NCBI GenBank assembly: GCA_029255685.2
Contig: CM055318.2
Span: forward strand, 15,319,001 to 15,383,000
Length of the DNA stretch: 64,000 nt
Direction: 5' to 3'
From: Silene conica
Lineage: Eukaryota; Streptophyta; Magnoliopsida; Caryophyllales; Caryophyllaceae
Each line of letters opens with the position of its first letter. Position 1 is the stretch's first letter. Both the position numbers and the translations under genes were made by a program. The notes beneath the pieces are model-generated. The model did not search any database. It had not been told where the DNA came from and was given only the letters and a program-made list of their open reading frames with translations. Shown in pieces: positions 56,327 through 64,000 of this stretch.

Positions 56327-58733
56327 TGGAGGCAATGGCAATGATGATGATGGAAATGATGATGGAAACGGTGATGGTGATGAAGATGATGGTGATGAGT
56401 GACCACCTTTGGAGGTGGTTGGTTATGACTTTGCTCCCATTGAAAAATCCAAAGCAAGTAACTCCCTTAATCCAAATTTTGATTTAGTTTGCATTTTACT
56501 TTTTAGCATGCATTTAGAGTAGTTAGTTTAGTTTACTTAGTTAGTTTTAGTTTCCTTTTCATGTTTTCACATCATTAGTTTAGATGCATATAGTTGCATT
56601 CATTTAGATGCATTAGATTTATATTTTTGTATCATATTGTCACATATAGATTGCATACATGTAGTTTAGAGCATTTAGTTGGCTTTTAGTCTAGTTTTTA
56701 GTTTTTCTTTTCTTTTGTTTACCTTTGTTTTTAATGCCTTCTTAAAAATCAAAAATCCAAAAAAATTGAAAAACCAAAAGCTTTCAAAAATATGTTCTTT
56801 ATTTTCCGGTTTTCCTCCTCACATTATGCATATAAATAAGTGTGGGGAGGAAGAACCGTTTATTTCAAAAAATACAAAAACAAGTTTTTATTTCCTCAAA
56901 AATTTCAAAAAAGCCAAAAACATGTTGTTTTCGTTCTTTTACTTCATTTCCCCCTTTGCACTTTATTACATTGAGGACAATGTAAATCTTAAGTGTGGGG
57001 AGGGAAAATATCCACCTTGTGAATATTTGATTGCTTTTGTAAGTATGAAAAACTTCAAAAATACCAAAAAAATCGAAAAATTTGAAAATTTCAAAAACAT
57101 GCTTTTACCTTATTAGTGTAGAATTGTATATACTTGTGTTTGCTTTCTCTCCTTTCGCATAGGTAACACTCGCTTGAGCACCGCTTTGGATCTTGAAGAT
57201 ACCACGGTATGATCGTTCCAACCTCTATTTCACTCTCATTTTCATTCTTTTGTTGCAAATGAGGAGGATGGGCTTGTATTTGGAGGATGTGGAGTACATT
57301 GTGGAGATTATTGTGTGTGGCTTGTGTGCTTTTGTGCTGTTAGGAGATGCATTAGCTTTGTTTGGCATGTAATTTGATAGTTTCACTTGCATTATAACAT
57401 GTCTATATTAGTTGCATTCATGGCATATAGTTGCATTTAGGATAATGGTTTGAAAATGCCTAATTGAGAACTTTGACAAAATCGTTTAGGCCGTTGCAAA
57501 TAATTCTTCTACTTATGACTTTGTCTTTTAGAATGATTTTTAAAACACCCTAAGTCATGCTTTTCTAGTATCTTTCTGACCATGGTCCAATACCAAGTCA
57601 AGGGTTTGCATGTGAGTCACCTTGTCCACCCCCGTGATGTGAAGTGGTTTTGATTATCTTGTCTTGGTGACCTTGTTCGACTTGACGGTTTGGCAACCCA
57701 AAAATAACTTTCATGAATAAATTTGGAATGCTCTTGTCAATGATCATAAGAAGTGGAGATGTTTTGAAAAAAAAAAAAAAAAAAAAAGGAGAAGAGAAAC
57801 CTCAAGTGAAAAAGGAAAAGAAAAGAAAATGGTTGATGAAAAAGAATAAGAACATGTTGTTTTGGTGGAGGCGTACCACTTCGATGTGCTTTGGAGGGTA
57901 GCCATTGAGTTGGCATCCCACTTGGTTGTGAATTCGACCGCCCAAAGACAGAGTGATTGTCACCCCGATAAGCTATTGTCTAGAGGTTAACCGGTTGCCT
58001 AATAAGCGATTGGCGAAAGCAAAGGACATTAGCACGCGTGGGACAAACCCCATCCTAACTCATGGCATGAAAAAGAGATGAAAAAAGTTGAATGAGGTCA
58101 AATTTTGATTGTCATCCACCATTTTGTATTGATTTGAGCATTTCATTCCAAAAAATCAATTTTGCCTTGCCGTTTTGTCGATCTTGGGACGACCCATGAC
58201 CTTTACTTTGTGAAGAATCTAGACTTGTTGTATCTTTTGCCTTTAGCATTGCGGGGATCATCATTCAATTCCATCCGATCGCCCTTGACAAAAGTATTTG
58301 GATAACGGTTATGAAAGTAGCCTAGTTTAGCATGATTTGGCGGTGTTTTGTTGTCATCCTTCTTGCCTTAGTGACTTGTAGAATTAATATTTGTAAGGGA
58401 GTTTACGACTTTGAATTTGTTCCCTTTTAGTTGTTTTCCGCCGCTTGAATGAGGCAAGCGGTCTTCTTTCTTTTTCGATGCATGTTGCTTGTCTATACGT
58501 GTTTTGTTTTTACTTGTTGGCATCAAAAGTTTTGTAGCAAGACCTTACTTGCCTTGCAATAGGGCATTCTCCCTCATGAATGTCAAATTGTGAGTTGAAA
58601 GGGCTACGGGTGTAGCTAAACCCGATTCGGCTTATAGATAGATTAGTTGGTTTGTTTCTTTATTTTTAATAAGGGTTATATAGTTACTTGATCTCTTACT
58701 CGAGGACGAGTAAGGTTTAAGTGTGGGGAATTC
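56327..58733 (+). other. Athila 3' region with polypurine-tract copies
   Basis: 2.4 kb of non-coding DNA. AAGTGTGGGGA-type tracts occur three times (56838-56850, 56991-57003, 58719-58730); the last abuts the 3' LTR and is the working polypurine tract. The second and third are each preceded by a perfect 8-bp hairpin with loop AGGA (56967-56986 and 58697-58716). An A-run lies at 57768-57786. Confidence 0.75.
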
Positions 58734-60423
58734 TGATGAGCTCCATTTTGGTCATCATTTCCTTTACATTTTCTTTGTTTTCGGTCACGATTCGACCTCG
58801 ATTTGCGTGTCTTTAGATGTTTTTACGTCCGTTGCCTCGTATATTCCTATCCTGTCTAATTTTTGTAGGCATTACGGCGGGGGCGAAGAAATGAGAGAAA
58901 TCGAGACGAATTTGGAGCGTTTTATGAAGATTTGTGAAGGAATGATGAAAAAGCCTTCCCAGGCCTTACCAGCCGGTCCCCAACCGGCGGCCGGTGAGCC
59001 GGCTGGGGAGCTTAGACTTGTGTTTTTGACGAAAAGTGAAGAATTGTTCCAGTGCTCAATTTCAGCCTCCCAGCCGGTTCCCAGCCGGCAGCCGGTAGGC
59101 CGGCTGGGGACCATGTCTTGCCTTAACCATTTTTGAAGAAACGAAGAAAATGCAGATTGTTGAAAAAGAGGTCCCAGCCGGTGGACAACCGGCAGCCGGT
59201 CCACCGGCTGGAAGGACCTGTGCTTGTCAAAAATGAAGAAGGAAATCAGATTGAAGGAAAAAGCCTCCCAGCCGGTGCCAGACCGGCAGCCGGCCGGTCG
59301 GCTGAGGAGTGTGCTTGTTTGAAGAAATTATCCAGAAGTCGACATTTGGTGTCCCAGCCGGTCCACCACCGGCAGCCGGTCGACCGGCTGGGAAGCATTT
59401 TTCAGATTTTCGAGCCCTATATAAACCCGCACTTGTGTCATTACTTTTTACGCAATTTTTCTTAAGCTTTTTTAGGGTTTCTACTGTTTTGAATACTCAA
59501 CACTTAGACTCAAAAACACTAAAAAATACTTTAATCTTATTTAGATCTTTACTTAATCTTTCATTATTAGTTAATCTCTCTAGAGGATTCTCCTTAGGTT
59601 TGTGTTGAAGCAATTGTAGAGGTTTTATTTTGGGTTGTATTTTGGGAGATTTGAAAGAATCCTTCAACTTGTCATCCAAGTCATTTCCTTTTCCTTAGTT
59701 AATGGTATAATCTTTTTCATCTTTACTTTATCTTTGCATTTCCTTTAAGTTTTGCTTGTTTAATTGTTTACTCTTACTTAATCCAACATGTCTAGCAATT
59801 CCTCATCATTTGTTTACATACTTATGTTAGCCATGTGTGAGTAGTTCCCCTACTAGGGTTAGGGGTGTGCTTTGGTTTGTTGATAGCTATGAATCTTGTT
59901 TAGGGTTAATATTTGGTTCTCTTCTTTGCTAGGTTTTCATTTATGCATGTTACATGTTTGATGAAATGTCTCAACGACGGTTGGACATGATTCTCATTGT
60001 TGTTGGCCTTTGATGATAGTCTAGGGCTTTCATGGACATGTATGTATGTTAGGTTGGCCTTATTTGTAGCGAAAGCTAGGATAGGGATCGACTTTAGGTG
60101 AGTCAAATCGATAGACGAGACAAACCTAGGCCTAGTATAGTGGAGACCTTAGATTCCCTTGCATGATTCGTTACCAACCTACCTTAGTACCCCCGACACC
60201 TTAGTATCTTTTATTCATCGATTTCATCTTGACACTTTTGCTTTAATTTATCTTTAGTAGTTGTTAATCAATCACAAACTTATTACCCAACTCGAGCTCG
60301 AACTAGAACTTAAATATACAACTTCCCCACCGTCTTTTGGGTTCGACCCTAAATTATACTACTTAATTTGGGAGTTTAAAAATTGTTTTTGGTGCCGGAA
60401 TCGACGACAAAATCCGGCCATCA
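58734..60423 (+). repeat. Athila 3' LTR (1690 bp) with CCGG hairpins
   Basis: It starts TGATGAGCTCCATTTTGG and ends CCGGCCATCA. Five CCGG-rich hairpins (near 58965, 59068, 59171, 59265, 59351) stand upstream of a TATA box (CTATATAAA, 59417-59425). The same motif is in the gag-pol/env-like spacer but not in the 5' LTR. Confidence 0.88.
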
Positions 60424-60465
60424 ATGACAGACATAGTTACTGCACTACTCAAATAGTTTTCAAAT

Positions 60466-60954
60466 TGTTGGACGAAATTATAGAACTCAAAAACTATAAT
60501 TCAACACAACAAGAAATATTGCAATAACAAAATAAAGGACCAGAAATACTGAAACTGAAAGGTAGTGACGTGGTGCGGAACCACTGCCTTGAAAACTATT
60601 TCTCCGGTATGACCGTGGTGGTGATCAATACTGATTGGTAGTTCCCTAAGGTTTACACTACTACAATCTCCACGCAGCTCCGCCCACTCGGAACTGTGAG
60701 ACTTGGAACAATATTTTAACTTTACCCAAACAACTCTTCTTTTTGTAGAAAAGAGGAAGAGAAGTAGTGAGTTAGATGGATTGAAGGGAGGGTGAGTGCT
60801 CTCCTTATATAACAAAAATAAGAAGGAACTCTTATTTTCTCACCAATGTGGGACAACAAGTGAATTCTCCTTATATAGCAAACAAATGAATGAACTCTTG
60901 TTTCCTCACCAATGCAGGACAACATTTGTTCCAAAAGAGCCCCTATATCCAACA
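60466..60954 (-). repeat. Outer Copia 5' LTR
   Basis: 489 bp, matching 30311-30799 with about 17 differences. It carries the same duplicated TATA block. Just inside it only about 40 bp of the outer Copia remain before the Athila. Confidence 0.92.
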
Positions 60955-60959
60955 TAAAA

Positions 60960-62249
60960 TACTTTGAGTTGTTAAAATAAAAGTAATTGTTACTCTTACC
61001 ATCTCGATCATTTATTTCCAAATTCATCGTGATAGTAAATTCATACACTTATTTTCAGATCAACTAGTTATCCGTCAATGAGTCCATGATTCCGACCAAG
61101 CATTTTAAGAGGGTCGTTTGATTTAAGTAGGGAAGAAAATGAAAATAAATGAAAAAAATGAATAAGATTACGCCTATTTTGAGTACTTGGTTGGTTGCAA
61201 TGAAAAAAGGATGTGCTAAATCCTATACAACTTATTGCCATCCTACACATTTTTACATTTTTTTTTCCGATTTTGCCCCTTTCATTTTTGTCCACAAAGA
61301 ACAAACTTTGAAGAGAGATGAAAAAGATTTAAGAAATTGCCCCCATCAACCACCCTTCCGACTGCCACACCAGCTAGCCAACCCCTCCCTAGCTCCGGTC
61401 GCCACTATCATTTCTCACAACTGACCGAACCTCCTCTCCCTCCTCTATGGACGCCGTCCTCTGACCACTGCATCACCTTCCACCTCCATGAATCAGATTT
61501 TTTTGAAAAATTTAAAAGACACGCTCACCAGTTACCACCGTCGATTGTTCATCGTCCTCTCGTCCTTCCTCGACCACTGTCGTCTCGCTCTCATCCTCTC
61601 CCTCACGACCGGTCAACCCCCCGCTCCGCAACCACTGTCGTCCCTCTAATCAGTCAGCCACTCCAACCATTGTCTCACCGGTCGACGATCACCGCCCGTA
61701 CATCCACCACAACTCTGTCGACAATATTTTCCTTACCCTCACCTTTCGCTTCGACAAACACCACAACCACCCTCTTAAGTCTTAACCACCCATTTAAAAA
61801 CCCTAATTGCATAAAAATCCCTTTTTTGTATAATTAAGATAATTTATTCAATTGAATAAAAGATGAATATTAATGTATTAAACATAAAAAAGTTAGACTT
61901 ATGAATGATTCAAGATCTACAATTATCAAATTGTTGTCAAATTAATTGGGTTTAGGAAGAGAGGGAAAAAAACATTTTCTTATTTTTACGAGGAGGGTAG
62001 TGGAAAAAAGGGGGGGAAATGTGTAGAATTAAATAAAAATACGTGTAGGATTTAACAATTACGTAAAAAGTGCAAATACCCTAAGCAAATATTTGTTGGA
62101 AAAATGGAAATAAAACAACTACTTGGATACAACTATAAAAGGGCCATATTATTTGTCAGTAGATCTGCAAAATTGACTCTATCTAAATGATTCAATTTGA
62201 ACCCGAATTTCGAATTGACCCAAATTTTTTCAACCACCCGAATGGTTAT
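60960..62249. other. Intergenic DNA, possible foldback element
   Basis: Flanks at about 61180-61260 and 61970-62110 carry related inverted phrases (AAATCCTATAC / AAATCCTACAC, CCTACACATTTTT, TTTCCATTTTT), as if ends of a degenerate element of about 1 kb. Between them (61330-61760) is a C-rich CAC/TCA tract open for 166 codons, probably by composition. No gene is recognised. Confidence 0.35.
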
Positions 62250-62580
62250 TATAACATCCCTCCCTTAGATGAGTGGGTGTACTAGTTCGAGTAGACCATA
62301 CTCGGTCGAGTACACCCATATCAGAAGTAAAGTCAGAGTTTGTTCGTCCGAACTCGGTTGAGTACATGGCGTACTTGGTCGAGTACAGCGTCCTGTATCG
62401 GTTTCGGCGATAGGTTAACTAGAGGATTACAGAAAGTAAAAATCATAAAATCACTTTGTTAATTTCGCCATAAGCAATTTTTCTCTCAAAGAATGTAACC
62501 CTAATCCTCTCAATTGCCTACCGGAAGTTAGCTCGCGCATCGATCATCCTAGTTGTCGTATCTCCATTATTGCAAGTAAG
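62250..62580. repeat. Gypsy-type LTR remnant with ACTCGGTCGAGTA dyads
   Basis: It begins near TATAACATCCCTCCCTTAG and holds four copies of a TACTCGGTCGAGTAC-like palindrome (62283-62395), the first pair forming a longer hairpin (GGGTGTACT ... AGTACACCC). It is similar in kind to the dyad blocks of the other gypsy LTRs here. No second LTR or coding part is in the window. The edges are approximate. Confidence 0.45.
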
Positions 62581-62972
62581 TTTCTCAGTTCTTTTGTTGA
62601 TTGCTAAGTTAAGTTATGCCTTATAATTAATAATGCGATTAAATTGTTAACGTACCGATGATTCAGGTTTTGTATTGCTAATGGATGTTCCTAATTGTTA
62701 TTTTTTTAAATTTAATTGGTTTTTACTAGAATTTGAGAGAAAATAGTATAGAGATAAAAAGTTAATATTATTGTGTAGGAGGCATTGTCATCTTTTGGAT
62801 TGAAAACATGGTCGATGAAAAATTATAAATCAAAGAGTCTTGTTTGTGACGCATATTATGCTTCACAAGTTGGAGATGGATAGAATCGTCCATGATTAAG
62901 CGAGTGAGAGGGCAAGTGGGAAAATGAATTACATTATGAATAATGTCACTTACATAGTATGAGCAGTAAGTG
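62581..62972. other. Intergenic DNA
   Basis: AT-rich; I see nothing that can be named. Confidence 0.35.
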
Positions 62973-63332
62973 GGTGATACATCCGATGTATTATCTCCAA
63001 TTTAATAGTTTCTGAGAATTATAGTAAAAATTTTGAGTTTCATTTTATAAATTATGAGTATTCCTATAAAATTTTTGAGTTTATTTATTTAAACATTAAA
63101 TTCTAAAAAATCACAACAAAACTCAAAAATATTACATATAAGTTTAGTTGAATTTGAGTTATGATGGAAAAAAAACTAAAATCAAACTTATAAACTTTAA
63201 TATGCTCAAAAAATACACATTTGCTCAAAAACAAATAAAGTTTGAGGTAATAAGCTCAAAAAAAATACAGCTCAAAAAAAATACAGCTCAAAAAACTAAA
63301 AAATTGGAGGTACTACCTCCAAGATATGTTCC
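62973..63332. mobile_element. Palindromic-end repeat with GCTCAAAAA array, copy 2
   Basis: It starts GGTGATACATCCGATGTATT and ends with the inverse GGAACATATCTTGGAGGTAG. The interior parallels copy 1 at 29352-29813 (AACTCAAAAATATTACATATAA, then GCTCAAAAAC repeats). It is shorter because the array has fewer units. Confidence 0.65.
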
Positions 63333-63606
63333 TTTTTTTTCTAGTATGAGAGAGACGCTATCAATTTTTAGTTTCTGACGGTGTCGGACATCAATGGGAA
63401 TTTGTGATTATAAATAAGCCATCATGTATATTTGGTGGTGTTGAGCCTGTTGGCCTGTTGGGCTAAATGCCTAAAGCCCTAAATGTAATGCAGTTGGAAT
63501 ATGGACAATCTGAACGCTGCAAGTAGAAAGAAAAACAAGTGAGAAAGGGTTAAACTCGTGTTGTTTTCCCAGAAACAATCGAAATTCTGGAAGCTCGCAC
63601 TCAACA

Positions 63607-63759
63607 ATGTCGATATCTCAGGCCGCTCAGCACATTCGATCAACGATTCCTGTTGTTCTCACTGTCATTGGATCCAACCATATTTCTTCAGTACCGTCAT
63701 TTTTACTGTTGATACTAGAAAGCGGAATTTTGTTACAGCGGCTCCAACTCAAACGCTAA
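63607..63759 (+). CDS. Possible first exon of a host gene (cut by window)
   Basis: After a leader that looks transcribed, an ATG at 63607 opens a frame MSISQAAQHIRSTIPVVLT followed by VIGSNHISS, about 50 codons, ending at a TAA close to a possible splice donor (AAG|GTTTTC near 63770). It is serine- and leucine-rich. I do not recognise a family. The balanced base composition and CT-rich downstream sequence resemble the 5' end of a plant gene with a first intron, but the short frame may equally be chance. Confidence 0.25.
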   Translation: MSISQAAQHIRSTIPVVLTVIGSNHISSVPSFLLLILESGILLQRLQLKR

Positions 63760-64000
63760 AGATTAAGGTTTTCTTTTTCCCTTTTATTCCTTATGTTTTC
63801 GTTTTCGCTTTCGCTTTCGTATTTAGTTCCGACTGTCTCGTGAAAATGTTATCGTATGATGTTTTGAGTTACCGTGTATCCGTTAGGGCCAGATTATTTA
63901 GCCAAAGCTGTTGTTTCTGTACCATCATTTTTACTGTGCTGTTACCGCGTGTATGGGATATAATTCTGCATTGCTCTGTGGCGACATCTGAGTTGCTTCA
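63760..64000 (+). other. Possible first intron
   Basis: T-rich, intron-like DNA (TTTTCTTTTTCCC, TTTCGTTTTCGCTTTCGC). A phrase TACCATCATTTTTACTGT at 63920 repeats TACCGTCATTTTTACTGT from 63692, 228 bp earlier. Confidence 0.25.

Larger units (their letters stand above)
45251..60423 (+). mobile_element. Athila-like Ty3/Gypsy element, 15.2 kb, discordant LTRs
   Basis: The outer edges TGATGAG... and ...CCGGCCATCA are flanked by the target duplication ATGAC (45246-45250 and 60424-60428), and the outer Copia continues on both sides. The parts are: 5' LTR (45251-47402), tRNA-Asp primer site, gag-pol (47586-53615), a spacer with hairpin array, an env-like frame (54668-56326), a long 3' region with polypurine tract, and 3' LTR (58734-60423). 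Both large frames look whole. The two LTRs differ in length (2152 and 1690 bp) and match well only near their ends, so LTR dating does not apply. The open frames suggest a recent arrival, and it must be younger than the outer Copia. Confidence 0.92.
30311..60954 (-). mobile_element. Outer Copia element, opened by four insertions
   Basis: The LTRs at 30311-30799 and 60466-60954 are 489 bp each, start TGTTGGACG and end TCCAACA. They are flanked by the target duplication TAAAA (30306-30310 and 60955-60959). About 17 hand-counted differences give roughly 3.5 percent divergence, suggesting an age of about 1-2.5 million years at usual plant rates. Without the four later insertions it is about 4.9 kb, normal for Copia. 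The insertions are a Copia (31289-39782), a gypsy solo LTR (41353-42878), a TRIM (44108-44660) and an Athila (45251-60423). The coding region is broken several times and gag is short. It resembles Tnt1-type Pol; the lineage is not resolved. Confidence 0.9.

Noticed and set aside
56679-57116. 145-codon Lys/Phe-rich frame after the env-like gene
   Set aside because: Low-complexity AAA/TTT coding in the Athila 3' region, no start context and no family likeness.
57713-57901. Poly-A run as a retrogene or SINE tail
   Set aside because: No target duplication or body sequence upstream; it lies in ordinary Athila 3' DNA.

Overview
The window is nuclear DNA of a flowering plant. The evidence is plant-type transposons throughout (CACTA elements with CACTACAAG ends, Ty1/Copia and Athila-like Ty3/Gypsy retrotransposons, a TRIM, a Helitron, a MULE, Stowaway and Harbinger MITEs), AT-rich intergenic DNA, GT-AG introns, and remnants similar to plant host genes. 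It reads as a repeat-rich, heterochromatin-like stretch of a dicot. A Caryophyllales origin is a guess from the flavour of the repeats and is unproven. Only one short open reading frame (about 22.0 kb) and a possible first exon (63.6 kb) look like host genes; almost everything else is mobile DNA.

Left part, 1-22 kb. A Copia LTR end (1-199) abuts a minus-strand gypsy element (200-271 and 7375-9621) that is split by a 7.1 kb CACTA transposon (272-7374). That CACTA carries a fused, internally deleted TNPD-like gene and an apparently intact five-exon TNPA-like gene. A second CACTA (9991 to about 11.52 kb) is cut off by a decayed minus-strand Copia (about 11.52-17.29 kb). The Copia in turn ends at the 5' LTR of another gypsy element (17291 to about 20.93 kb), whose LTR holds an unclassified 1.44 kb terminal-inverted-repeat element. 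Then come a poly(A)-binding-protein gene fragment and a small putative host gene.

Middle part, 22-30.3 kb. This is AT-rich intergenic DNA with small DNA transposons: a Stowaway MITE; a 2 kb Helitron holding a MULE with a 9-bp target duplication, which itself holds a MITE; a 29/58-bp tandem repeat; a Harbinger MITE; and a palindromic-end repeat with a second copy at 63 kb.

Right part, 30.3-61 kb. This is one nested structure. A minus-strand Copia of about 4.9 kb (LTRs 30311-30799 and 60466-60954, target duplication TAAAA) has been opened by four later insertions, each with its own 5-bp target duplication: a young 8.5 kb Copia (GTATA), a gypsy solo LTR (ATACC), a 553-bp TRIM (CATTT) and a 15.2 kb Athila-like element (ATGAC). 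The Athila has an open 2013-codon gag-pol frame and an open 552-codon env-like frame, yet its two LTRs are largely different sequences. The last 3 kb hold a possible foldback element, a gypsy-type LTR remnant, the second palindromic-end repeat and a possible host exon.

The most unusual signals are structural. Gypsy LTRs in the window each carry a different, element-specific set of GC-rich dyad motifs, mostly just upstream of the TATA box. The Athila has twelve copies of a CCGG-rich hairpin and two hairpins with compensatory changes beside polypurine-tract-like motifs. Three related Copia LTRs share a covarying double stem.
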